A stretch of DNA of 64,000 bases from Prevotella melaninogenica (GTDB lineage: Bacteria > Bacteroidota > Bacteroidia > Bacteroidales > Bacteroidaceae), in NCBI RefSeq assembly GCF_018128065.1, contig NZ_CP072359.1:744001-808000 (forward strand), read 5' to 3'. Position 1 is the first letter of the stretch, and every line of letters begins with the position of its first letter. The notes below the pieces were generated by a model. The model did no database searches. It saw only the letters and a list, made by a program, of their open reading frames with translations, and was not told the origin of the DNA. A program made the position numbers and the translations under genes. Below are positions 51,316-61,700 of this stretch, piece after piece.

Positions 51316-54300
51316 ATGAACAAAAGAATTACTCTTAGTGCGTGGGTAGTAGCTGCTATGTTGGCTATGTCACCAATGGGTGCTGCTGCACAGACAGAGA
51401 TGTCTCCTACTGCTTCTACGCAGGTTTATGACCTTTCTAAACTTGGTGACCAGACTTTGCTAAAGCATTTTGCAGAGCTTATAAAGCAGGGACGTAAGTA
51501 TCCTACTGACGCTGACCTTAAAGCATGGGGTATCAAGGATGAGGTTGAGTTTATCCGTACCCACGTAAAGAAGCGTGCTATTGAGTCACGTGCTGACCGT
51601 CTTATCAAAGACACCTACGAGAATCGTAACCTCTTTATGAATATTCCTGGTGGTGCAGGTAAGAATCTCGGTGGTTATCCTTCAAGCACATTTGCTAATG
51701 ATAACTTTTCAATGTGGAACTATACCAACCTCTTCGGTGCATGGAACTATGGTTTGTTCCAAGCTCCAGGTTCATGGGCGGATGCTGCTCACCGTAACGG
51801 TACAAGCATCTTTGCTGGTATTAAGTTCTTCGATCATACAACAGGTGGTGCTGCAGATAGCTGGGAAAGCTTTATCATGCAAAAGGATGCTAACGGCAAG
51901 TTCCTTTATACACATCCGCTCATCAACTGTATGCGCTTCCTCGGTTTTGATGGTATTAATTATAACTGGGAGAGCACAAGCAATTATACAAAGGCAGACA
52001 ATATCGCATTCCATCAAGAGCTTTATCAGATAGCGAAAGAAGAAGGATTTGATGACTTCAAGGTCATGTACTATACGAATAGCTCAAGATTGACTCAGCA
52101 TAATTCTGATCATATATGGGGACCAAGAAAGGATAAGCGAATCTCCGAATTAATGTTAAATTATTCAAATAATGACTTCAGTTGGTATATGGACAGCTCT
52201 GTAAAGGAAGCTGAAAGAACGATGGGTTCTGCTGACGGGCTTTATGCAGGTGTATGGATTGTAACCATGAACAGAGGATGGAGCAGACTTAACAAGAATG
52301 AGGATGCTAAGCGTTGTGGTATCTGTCTTTGGGGTGAGCATGCTGAAAGTCGTTTCTGGAGCTACAATACAGGTGGTGACGCAATGGAGCGTATGAGTAA
52401 CTATCAGGCATCTCTTGAGCGTGCTTTCTCTGGTGGTAATCGTAACCCATTGTCTCGTCCTGCAATCAGTGACACTGGTAACGAAATGGAGGCACAGGGT
52501 AGCACACCCGCATTGAGCAAGTTCGCTGGTCTTGCATCTTGGATTCCAGAGCGTACTGCTATCTCTGGTAACCTTCCATTCGCGACCCACTTTAATATGG
52601 GTAATGGTGATCGCTACAACTATAAGGGTAAGAGAACAGCTGGTTCATGGTATAATATGAGTAGCCAGGACGTTGTTCCAACTTATCGTTGGATGGTTGT
52701 TAACGAGAATACGGAAACTGCAAGTACTGCAGTACAGCCTTCATTGACAAATGAGGATGCTTACACGGGTGGCGCTTGTCTGCGTCTGAAGGGTGTAAAC
52801 AATGCCAATGGTACAGACGTCATTCTCTTTAAGACTAACCTAACTCCTTCAAAGGGTAAGGTGGTAGCAAAGGTGGCTATCAAGACTGGCAAAGAGGGTG
52901 AAACTGAGAGCAAACTCTCTCTCATCGTTCGTGTAAACGGTTCATGGAAGGCTTACGCACTGGGTGACACTGAGAACGCAAACTGGGCAGAGAAAAAGGT
53001 TGAGCTGAACGATATTACTGCTGGCCAGAAGATTGAGCGTATCGGTCTGCGTGTGAAGAACTCAGATGCTAACTATAACGTTCTCGTTGGTAAGATTGAG
53101 TTGAATGACGATGTACAGGCTACTCCTGCAGCTGTTAAGGATTTGACTATCCAGGTGAAGGAAGAGACAAAGTCTTCTCTCTCTGTTAAGGCAGTATGGG
53201 GAATTGATAAGGAGGTCGGTGACAAGCCGACTGTTTACAATGACGAGGCTAACATCGACCACTTCGAGATACTCTATAAGAATGGTGAGAATGGTAAGGT
53301 TTCTGAGGTAGGTCGTACTTCACAGTGGGCTACTTACATCCCTAACATCCAGTTCAAAGATGTTAATGACAAACCATTCATTGGTGTTCGTTCAGTAAGT
53401 ACCGACTTGAAGACTTATTCAAAGATACAGTGGGTTGCTGTTCCACGTGCTAACCAAAGCAAATTGCCAGAGCCTAAGAAGGAAGAGTATGGCAAGGTTG
53501 AACTTGACGAGTCTGCTGCTGGTGCTGAAACTGCAAGAAAGATTCGCTATGTAGAGAAATTCCAGACAGAAGGTGGTACCAAGAATATTGATTACACAGC
53601 AAAGGGACCCGCAGGAAACAAGGAAAACTATGTTGATGCAACTGATCAGGTATTGGAAGTTAAACAGGGTACTACTGTTACTGTTAAGATTAAGGGTCAT
53701 GAAGCATTTGATGGCATAGATCACAGCCATGATGACCTCCGCTACTGTATGGGTAAGGCGTGGATGGACTTGAATGGTGATTACCAGTTTAATCCTGATA
53801 AAATAACAGAAAATAAAGAAGCTGGTGAGTGTATCTTGTTCTTCGGAAAGGTTCGTGCAGGATCTCCTGAACAAGTTCAGCAGCTGAATGAATACACATT
53901 CAAAGTGCCTGATGATGCTAAGCCAGGTAAGAGCCGTATCCGTCTCGTATTCTGTGATGCATGGTTCCAGGGTGGTTTAACACCAACAGGTAAGTTTAAC
54001 AAGGGCTTCGCTATTGACTTCGGTGTAACCATCACAGGTACAAATCCAGGTCGTGGTGCTAAGGCTGATACTCACGATAAGGGTGAAGCTGAACAGCCAG
54101 AGATGCTCGAGGGCGGTTCTACTAACATCGCATCAGCTGGTGTAGGTGCTGCTTCACAGCTCACAGTTGCTGGTGGTAAGGTAATCTTCGAGAATGTTGA
54201 GCGTGCATGGGTATTCTCTGTTGATGGTCAGACTGTGAAGAGCTTGGTTAATCCAAAGTCTTTCAACACAAATGAGTTGCCAGCAGGTGTTTACCTCGTT

Positions 54301-54351
54301 AAGATGCAGAACAATAATGTTATCCGTACACAGAAAGTTACTATTAAGTAA
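51316..54351 (+). CDS. Secreted GH85 endo-beta-N-acetylglucosaminidase 1, with GEVED-like domain (1011 aa)
   Basis: A signal peptide ends near MGAAAQ (residue 26). The GH85 barrel contains FSMWNYTNLFGAWNYGLFQA, WADAAHRNGTSIFAGIKFFD and the catalytic FDGINYNWES, where N217 and E219 form the N-x-E pair of this substrate-assisted family. It should cleave the GlcNAc-GlcNAc core bond of N-linked glycans. A GEVED-like region (GKAWMDLNGDYQFNPDKI ... GKSRIRLVFCDAWFQGG) lies at about 740-920, and the C-terminus (AWVFSVDGQTVKSLV, LPAGVYLVKMQNNNVI) is a Por/T9SS-like tail. First of three GH85 genes in a row. Confidence 0.93.
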   Translation: MNKRITLSAWVVAAMLAMSPMGAAAQTEMSPTASTQVYDLSKLGDQTLLKHFAELIKQGRKYPTDADLKAWGIKDEVEFIRTHVKKRAIESRADRLIKDTYENRNLFMNIPGGAGKNLGGYPSSTFANDNFSMWNYTNLFGAWNYGLFQAPGSWADAAHRNGTSIFAGIKFFDHTTGGAADSWESFIMQKDANGKFLYTHPLINCMRFLGFDGINYNWESTSNYTKADNIAFHQELYQIAKEEGFDDFKVMYYTNSSRLTQHNSDHIWGPRKDKRISELMLNYSNNDFSWYMDSSVKEAERTMGSADGLYAGVWIVTMNRGWSRLNKNEDAKRCGICLWGEHAESRFWSYNTGGDAMERMSNYQASLERAFSGGNRNPLSRPAISDTGNEMEAQGSTPALSKFAGLASWIPERTAISGNLPFATHFNMGNGDRYNYKGKRTAGSWYNMSSQDVVPTYRWMVVNENTETASTAVQPSLTNEDAYTGGACLRLKGVNNANGTDVILFKTNLTPSKGKVVAKVAIKTGKEGETESKLSLIVRVNGSWKAYALGDTENANWAEKKVELNDITAGQKIERIGLRVKNSDANYNVLVGKIELNDDVQATPAAVKDLTIQVKEETKSSLSVKAVWGIDKEVGDKPTVYNDEANIDHFEILYKNGENGKVSEVGRTSQWATYIPNIQFKDVNDKPFIGVRSVSTDLKTYSKIQWVAVPRANQSKLPEPKKEEYGKVELDESAAGAETARKIRYVEKFQTEGGTKNIDYTAKGPAGNKENYVDATDQVLEVKQGTTVTVKIKGHEAFDGIDHSHDDLRYCMGKAWMDLNGDYQFNPDKITENKEAGECILFFGKVRAGSPEQVQQLNEYTFKVPDDAKPGKSRIRLVFCDAWFQGGLTPTGKFNKGFAIDFGVTITGTNPGRGAKADTHDKGEAEQPEMLEGGSTNIASAGVGAASQLTVAGGKVIFENVERAWVFSVDGQTVKSLVNPKSFNTNELPAGVYLVKMQNNNVIRTQKVTIK

Positions 54352-54370
54352 TAAGTAATCTCTTAAGAAT

Positions 54371-54409
54371 AAGGTTATCTGGCTTGATTTCATCGAGTCG
54401 GGTAACCTT
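54371..54409 (+). terminator. Intercistronic hairpin between GH85 genes 1 and 2
   Basis: AAGGTTATCTGGCTTGAT pairs with ATCGAGTCGGGTAACCTT, including G-T pairs, around a 3-base loop. A few T residues follow 8 bases later, so it may terminate part of the transcripts. Confidence 0.65.
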
Positions 54410-54743
54410 GTTCCGCTTTTATAGGTAAAGTTTTTAGCTGTCTTTTAACAACTAATTACTCATAGCCAAGCTACATTTTGAAAAGTTATAAGGCATCAAC
54501 ACGAGTGGTGTTTACCATTAGCACAACACGTGCGGGGCGTTAGCACATCAGATGAAGACGGTAAGAGGAATTCATTAGGATTACGTTGTAAGTCAATAGT
54601 GAATAACTCATGTGGGAAATAAGAGCAGACAGCACTGCTTTAGAATCTTGTCCTTGGACATAAGCTATACTCCTTAAAGGGAGAAAGCAGGTATAAGTCG
54701 TAATTAGATTTACAATTATTCAATAACAAAACCCAAATCAATT
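54410..54743. other. Spacer before GH85 gene 2
   Basis: It holds a CACAACACGTGCGGGGCGTT unit related to the 22-base repeats at 45151. No promoter is clear. Confidence 0.5.
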
Positions 54744-57700
54744 ATGAGAAGAATTCATTTACTTCTTTTTGGTTGCTGCCTGATTCCATCTACTTTGATG
54801 GCGCAGGAACTTAAGAGCAACTATATTCAGTGGGGCTTTGAATCTCTGCAGTTTCCAAACAAACTTCGCAGTTGGTCAAAGTCTAACCCTAAAATCAATG
54901 ATGATGATAACTTCTTCATCTCTCGTGTAAAACCAAAGCAGCGTTTCCGTTACGAAGGAACACAGGTTCGTACGGACCTTACAGAGACAAACGACAAGAA
55001 GCTCCTTGCTTGGCTGCCATGGAACGTGCCAAGTAAGAACGCTCTCCCTGATGGTGTCTTCGACTCTGAGGTATTCTCAATGTGGCCTTACGTAACTCAC
55101 TGGGGTGACTGGAACTGCGGCTTAGGTCGTATTCCTGCAGCTTTGTTGGACGTTGCACATAAGAATGGTGTAGCTGTATCTTCTGTTGCTGGTATTCCTG
55201 ATGGTCAGCTTAAAGGTGAGTGGAGTAGATCACTGACTACACTCGCAGGTTCTGATATTCAGACTGTAGCTGACTATATGAAGTACTACGGTTATGACGG
55301 TTTCGGTTATAACTCTGAGTTTTCTGAGTATTATACTGCAGGTCGTGTTACAAAAGCAGTTAGAGATTTCCACGTAAAACTCAACAAAGCAATCAGACCT
55401 TATAATCCTATTTTTGAAAATATTTGGTATGATGGTACTAATGATCAAGGTCGTGTTACTTTCGACCAAGGTCTGGGCGATCATAACAAGACTATCTTCG
55501 GTGAAAGTGGTAGCGAGGCTGCAGACCTTTTCTTCAACTATAACTGGAACCGTTCTTGGTTATTGGAGAATTCAGTAGCTAAGGCTGAGGAACTTCACCG
55601 TAACCCATTGGACCTCTACGCAGGTTTCAATATGCAGGGAGGCGAACCAAAAACATATAGTACTGTACGTTGGCCGCTTTTGAAGAAGTACCCAATCTCA
55701 ATCGGTCTTTGGGGTGCTCACTCACAGAACATGTTCTTTGAGAGTCGTGGTGAGAAGGGTAGTGACCCAGAGACACAGCAGCGTACTTATATGTTGCGTA
55801 CAGAACGTTGGTTCTCAAGCGGTTCACGTAACCCTGTTACTACTCCTGAGATTTCACACAGCATGCAGTACAATGCTGATAACACAGATTTCCACGGTAT
55901 GTCAGCTATGATGACCGCACGTAGTTCTATGTCTTGGGACTTGACACAGGAGCCATTGATTACTTACTTCAACCTCGGTAACGGTAAGTTCTTCAACTAT
56001 GGTGGTGTTCGTCAGAACGATCGCCCATGGGCTAACGTAGGTGTACAGGATTACTTGCCAACATGGCGTTGGTGGTTTGCAAGCAAGTTGCTCGGTCGTA
56101 CCGCGGCTGATGTTCCTGCAACTGGTCTTGATGCAGAGTTCGTATGGGACGATGCTTACATGGGTGGTTCTACTGTTCGTGTACATGGTTCTACTCCTAA
56201 GGAGTATCTCCACCTCTTCAAGACAAAGTATGCTTTGAAGACAGGCGACGTTATCACCTTCCGTTATAAGGTTAAGGGTGGTAAGGCTGATGCTTCTTTG
56301 GTATTCGCTACAGAAGATAATGTAAACGCAGAGAAGGCTTATCCAGTATTGACAACTGCTGATGAGGCTGATGAGGATAAGTGGGTTGAGAAGACTATCA
56401 CTGTTGGTGGCGACTTGAACGGTAAGACACTTGCACTCGTTGCACTCAAGATGGAGAATGCTGCCGACTTGAATCTCTACCTCGGTGAGTTCTCAATCGT
56501 TCGTGGTAGCTTCGATGCTCCAGCACAGCCAATCGATGTAAAGACAACCTTGTTGCACGCTGCAAAGAATGGCGTTGATGCTAAGATTATCTTCAACATG
56601 CCTAACACTAAGGCAAAGGGCGAGCCTTGCTACAACACAGACGTGAAGACTTCTCTCTTTAAGCTCTGGGCACAGCAGGAGGGCAAGGAGCCTATCCTCA
56701 TGGGTGTAACCACTTCATGGGCAGGTATGTTCTATTCTGTTCCTGTTGACCTCAAGGGTCAGGGCAAGGTTAAGTTCGGTGTGTCTGCAGTATCTCTTGA
56801 TATGAAGAAGGAAAGTGCTATCGCTTGGGGCGAGGATCACGAAATCTTCACAAACTATGACTACAACGACGAAATCAAGGCAGACAAGTCTGTGATTAAG
56901 CCAAACGAGGAGTTCACTATCGCTTATGTTGACCCACGTCACGAGGCTGGTAACTGGAAGATTGTTGATGGTTCTGGTAACGTCGTTGCTCAGGCAAACA
57001 ACGCTACAGAGATTAAGGTGACTGGCATTGCTAATGTAGGTTTCTATAACCTCATTCTCAATGGTAAGGTAGCTTCAACTTCTGGTCGTGTAGACAAGGA
57101 AGTAACTTACTCTAACTATGTTCAGATTACTTCTAATGCAGTAGGTGCTGTTCCTCACATCAATAAGCTGACAGCTGATGATAGCGAGACAAGCATTGAG
57201 GTTGTTGCCAATAAGGAGGTAACAATGAAGTACGAGGGTAAGAAGGCTGACGGTTCAGGCTCAAGAGGTGTTAAACTCCTTGAGAAACCAGTAGGTGTTA
57301 AGGTTTCTGAGCTCGGCTTTAATAATACAAGCAAGAACAATCAGGCTTGGTCACTCGCATTCTGGGTTAAGTTCAATGGCTTCACTGGTGGTACTCAGAT
57401 TGTAGATATGCGTCATCCTGGTACTGACTGGCCACAGAATAACTGGGGTTCTATGTGGACTACATACGATCCTAACACAGGTGTTTATGAGGTGACACTC
57501 CGTGAGAAGAATGCTGGTGGTGCTAAGGAGTACAAGCAGCGTTGGAAGGTTGACTTCGTTCCGGGTGCTTGGACACACTTCGTTTTGGCTATGGAAGGTA
57601 ACGGTACAGATACCAAGCCTATGGTTTATATCAATGGTAAGGCTGCTAAGGCTCATAACTGGGAGTATAATGGTCAGCAGGGCGATGGTCTTAATACAGC

Positions 57701-58496
57701 TCGTTTTGCAAACAATGCATGGTGGGAAGAGAATATTCTCGGTATTGGCTTTGGTCGTGCCGGAGCAGCTGCTATTAATGGTACTGTTGATGATGTTAAG
57801 TTCTTCGACAAGGCTATCTCTGAGGCTGAGGCTACAAAAACAATGATGTCTACAGCTACTACAGATGCAGGTATGAAGGCTTACTGGGACTTCGAGTCTG
57901 ATGCAGCTGCAGACCACTACTTCGCAAGTAAGGTTGGTACTGCTAAGATTGCTCACGGTGAGTTGAAGGCAGGTACTGGTGAGGGTGTTACAACGCTTGT
58001 TCCAGATGCTCCAACTTATGATGCTGGTAGTGCATTCGTTTCTGGTAATTTCCAAGTGACAACTACTGCAGAGTGGACAGCTAAGAAGGCTACTATCACT
58101 TCACAGTCAGGTAACGATCAGGCTGGTACAGCGAAGTTGAAGTATGCTAAGGCTGGTGACTATGAGGTTACATTGACCTTGACCAATGCTCACGGTTCTG
58201 ACACTCGTACCTTCAAGGTAATTAAGGTGAAGGCTGATCCAACAGGTATCAACGGCACTGAGGCTGCTGACATGAAGGTTTACGCTATCGACCGTGACGT
58301 ATTGTTTGATGTTGAGACACCGGGCAACTACCTTGTTCAGGTATTCTCTACCAATGGTCAGATGGTTGCAAGTAAGGCTGTTTCAGTGAATGGTGCAGAG
58401 TCTGTACGTCTCCATCTTGGTGTTCAGGGCGTTTACGTCGTGAATGTCAAGAAGGACGGTAAGACACTCCGTACAGTGAAATTTATCTGTAAGTAA
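54744..58496 (+). CDS. Secreted GH85 endo-beta-N-acetylglucosaminidase 2, with LamG-like and PKD-like domains (1250 aa)
   Basis: The signal peptide is MRRIHLLLFGCCLIPSTLMA. The GH85 core has FSMWPYVTHWGDWNCGLGRI, DVAHKNGVAVSSVAGIPDG and YYGYDGFGYNSEFSEYY with N190 and E192 as the N-x-E pair. Residues about 840-1060 resemble a LamG/concanavalin-type domain (WSLAFWVKFNGFTGGTQIVD, WTHFVLAMEGNG, INGTVDDVKFFDKAISEAEA). A PKD-like domain (KLKYAKAGDYEVTLTLTNAH) precedes a C-terminal Por-like tail (GNYLVQVFSTNGQMVASKAV). It differs from GH85-1 in all accessory domains, so the three enzymes probably act on different glycans or cell-surface sites. Confidence 0.93.
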   Translation: MRRIHLLLFGCCLIPSTLMAQELKSNYIQWGFESLQFPNKLRSWSKSNPKINDDDNFFISRVKPKQRFRYEGTQVRTDLTETNDKKLLAWLPWNVPSKNALPDGVFDSEVFSMWPYVTHWGDWNCGLGRIPAALLDVAHKNGVAVSSVAGIPDGQLKGEWSRSLTTLAGSDIQTVADYMKYYGYDGFGYNSEFSEYYTAGRVTKAVRDFHVKLNKAIRPYNPIFENIWYDGTNDQGRVTFDQGLGDHNKTIFGESGSEAADLFFNYNWNRSWLLENSVAKAEELHRNPLDLYAGFNMQGGEPKTYSTVRWPLLKKYPISIGLWGAHSQNMFFESRGEKGSDPETQQRTYMLRTERWFSSGSRNPVTTPEISHSMQYNADNTDFHGMSAMMTARSSMSWDLTQEPLITYFNLGNGKFFNYGGVRQNDRPWANVGVQDYLPTWRWWFASKLLGRTAADVPATGLDAEFVWDDAYMGGSTVRVHGSTPKEYLHLFKTKYALKTGDVITFRYKVKGGKADASLVFATEDNVNAEKAYPVLTTADEADEDKWVEKTITVGGDLNGKTLALVALKMENAADLNLYLGEFSIVRGSFDAPAQPIDVKTTLLHAAKNGVDAKIIFNMPNTKAKGEPCYNTDVKTSLFKLWAQQEGKEPILMGVTTSWAGMFYSVPVDLKGQGKVKFGVSAVSLDMKKESAIAWGEDHEIFTNYDYNDEIKADKSVIKPNEEFTIAYVDPRHEAGNWKIVDGSGNVVAQANNATEIKVTGIANVGFYNLILNGKVASTSGRVDKEVTYSNYVQITSNAVGAVPHINKLTADDSETSIEVVANKEVTMKYEGKKADGSGSRGVKLLEKPVGVKVSELGFNNTSKNNQAWSLAFWVKFNGFTGGTQIVDMRHPGTDWPQNNWGSMWTTYDPNTGVYEVTLREKNAGGAKEYKQRWKVDFVPGAWTHFVLAMEGNGTDTKPMVYINGKAAKAHNWEYNGQQGDGLNTARFANNAWWEENILGIGFGRAGAAAINGTVDDVKFFDKAISEAEATKTMMSTATTDAGMKAYWDFESDAAADHYFASKVGTAKIAHGELKAGTGEGVTTLVPDAPTYDAGSAFVSGNFQVTTTAEWTAKKATITSQSGNDQAGTAKLKYAKAGDYEVTLTLTNAHGSDTRTFKVIKVKADPTGINGTEAADMKVYAIDRDVLFDVETPGNYLVQVFSTNGQMVASKAVSVNGAESVRLHLGVQGVYVVNVKKDGKTLRTVKFICK

Positions 58497-58507
58497 ATAA
58501 TTCTGTA

Positions 58508-58540
58508 AGTGCTGGAAGGAGCTCTACTCCTCTGGCACTT
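58508..58540 (+). terminator. Intercistronic hairpin between GH85 genes 2 and 3
   Basis: AAGTGC pairs with GCACTT, with an inner AGGAG/CTCCT stem, 12 bases after the stop codon. Only a short T run follows (TTTTTA at 58544). Confidence 0.55.
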
Positions 58541-58708
58541 ATGTTTTTAACCTGATCTTATTGCTTATAAAAGCATCTAAACTTTGGGTACATAAAAGAA
58601 TTATAACTAAATAGCATTATTGCTAAACAGAAATAAACAAACCTTATATGGCTGTATGTGTATGGCTGTATATACCTAAAATCATTTATCAACTAAACAA
58701 TTATTATT

Positions 58709-61700
58709 ATGAAAAGGATTACTTTGTTTGCATCTTTGGCATTGGCGAGCTGTCTCAGCATGAGTGCACAGCGTACGCCAACACATCCATTGGACATCCA
58801 AGATGCTAAGTTTGAGAACCTGCCTAACTACCTTGAAGCATGGTTGAAAGGCGAGAAGAAGCAACCACAGGACGTCAGCGAGATTGACGACCAGTTCTTC
58901 ATCTCTCGTGTTCGTCCACTCGACCGTATCAAAGACGGCGACTATAAGGTACGTTCAGAGGTGAATAGCGAGCGTAAGATGTGTCTTTGGACACCGCTTG
59001 ACGACCCTACCTCTAAGTGGAAGGCTCTTCCTCGTTATTGCTTTGAGGGTGATAACTTCAGTTTGTGGTCATACATTGATATTCACGGAAACTGGACTTC
59101 ACCTTGGGTTCGTTCTACTGCAGGTCTGACTGACGTTGCTCATAAGAACGGTGTTACTGTGGGTTGTGTGATGTCTATCCCTTATGGTCAGACTGTTTAC
59201 CCAAGTGGTTGGACTTCTGATATCTACGGAAGAATATTGTACAAGCTTATCCAAAAGAAGGACGGTAAGTATATCTATGCAGAGCCATTGGTTCGTATGA
59301 TGAAATATTACGGTATCAATGGTATCGGTTTTAACTCTGAGTTCCGTACAAGCTCTACTGTTATGTCACAGTTGACCGAGTTCTTTGTTGCATGTCATAA
59401 GGAAGCAGAGGCTATCAAGTGGAAGTTTGAAGTACACTGGTATGATGGTACTTCAGATAATGGTTATATCCATTTTGATGGTGGTTTGGGAAACCATAAC
59501 CAGAAGATTTTCGGTAATAAGGACAATATTGCTACCGATATGCTCTTTGCTAACTACAACTGGGATGGCGAACTTTTGCGTCGTTCTGTAACTACAGCTA
59601 ATAGCTTAGGACGTAGCAGTTTCGACTATTATGCAGGCTTTGATATTCAAGGACGTGGCTTGAGGCAAGCAAGTTGGAGCGCACTGTTGAACAACAATAT
59701 CTCTATTGGTTTCTGGGGTGCTCACTCACAGAGTCTTATCCACCAGAGTGCAACAGACGATGGTACATCTGACATTGCTATTCAGAAGACTTATCTGAAG
59801 AAGCAGGAGCTTATCTTCAGTGGCGGTAACAACAACCCAGCTTTGTTGCCAGCTATCAACACTGATTGTAATTTGGCTAATGCAAGTTTGAAGAATTTCC
59901 ACGGTCTTGCAACTTTCCTTTCAGCGAAGTCCACTATCCAGCAGGTTCCATTCGTTTCACGTTTTAATCTTGGTAATGGTTTGAGCTTCCGTAAGGATGG
60001 TGAGGTTACTTTCGACCACAAGTGGTATAACCTCAATACACAGGACTATATGCCAACTTGGCGTTGGTGGATTACTGACCGCACCGATCAAGTGAATACT
60101 GGTAATATCAACGGTCTTGCAAAGGCAGAACTAACCTTTGATGATGCTTACTGGGGTGGCTCATGTCTGTCAATCTCTGGTCAGACTGACTTCTCACGAG
60201 TAAAGCTCTTCAAGACAATGCTTGAGGTAAAGCCTGATTATGAGTTCTCTGTTACCTATAAGACTGTCGCAGGCATGGATTCTCATGCTAAGTTCTTTGT
60301 TGCTTTGAAGGACCACGTTACCGAATACAAAGAGGTAGCATTGCCAGCTGTTGAGGCTGAAGGTAAGTGGAAGACCTTCACAGTAAAGGCTTCTGAACTC
60401 GGATTGGCTGCTGGTGATAAGGTTGCTATGATGGGTCTCGTTGTTGAGAAGACTCCTGCTAACTATGAGTTGCGTGTTGGTGAGATGGCTCTCCGTGACA
60501 ATGCGAAGAGCTTTGCTACTGTAGCTCCTACTATCAAGAAGGTTGAGATACTCCGTGGTCGTTACAATGCTTGCGACTTCAAGATGCAGTATGCTTCTAA
60601 GGAAGAGTCAGGATGGGATAAGACTTACAACGACGAGGTAGGTACATGGTATTATGAAATCTACTTCCAGCAGAAGGGACAGAAGCAGCAACTACTTACC
60701 GCTACTACTTCTTGGGCTGCCTATGTTGTAGATGCTCCAATGGTATCAGGTGCTGACAAACGCCAGTGCCGTTTCGGTGTACGTGCCGTTTCTCCTGATG
60801 GCAAGAAGGGTTCTGAGATTGTTTGGTCAGAGTATATGAATGTAGATTACAACCAGCCATTGAGCGATGTTGTTGCAGACCGTCCAGTTATTAAACCAAA
60901 CGAGGAGTTCACTCTCAAGTATTTGGACGAGATGGTTCCTGCTGCTAAGGAATGGAAGTTGCAGGATGCTGTTACAGGAACTGTTGCCGCACAAGCTGCA
61001 AGCGGTACAAGTGCTAAGCTTACGGTTGCTAAAGAAGGAACATACGACCTTGTTGTTGTTGATAGCAAGGGTCAGGAGACGATTGTACGTGGTAAGGTGA
61101 AGATTACACCAGAGGCTACAGGAGCTGTTCCTCAGATTAACAACATCACAGCTGACAAGACAACAGAGAAGACAGGGCAGAACGTAACTTACACTTACGA
61201 CGGTCGTCTCGGAGAGGGTAAGGCATCACGTGGTCTTGAAATCACCGACCCTAAGATGTTCCGCATCCCTGGTAATGTTCAGCAGGGTAAGTCTTATTCT
61301 TACGCGCTTTGGTTCAAGGCTGACAAGTTCAATCACGATAAGCAGGGTACGAACCTTATCAATAAGAACTCTATCCACGATAAGTGGCCTCACAATAACT
61401 GGGGCGACCTTTGGGTAACAATCCGTCCAGAGTGGCAGGGTCAAAGTAAGTTGCACAAAGCTAATGAAATCTCATTCAACACTATGGGTTGGACAGCTCA
61501 CGACAATCCTTACGAGGATGTGATGTCTACTGGTTATAACGTAACTCCTGGTGTTTGGAATCACATTGTGGTAACACATACTGATGGTAATATCCAGAAG
61601 ATTTACTTCAATGGTCGTCAGGTAGCAAGCCACAGCTTTGCAAACTCTAAGCGTCGTGAGGATGTTGCACAGACTGATACACGTATCGATGCTAATAAGG

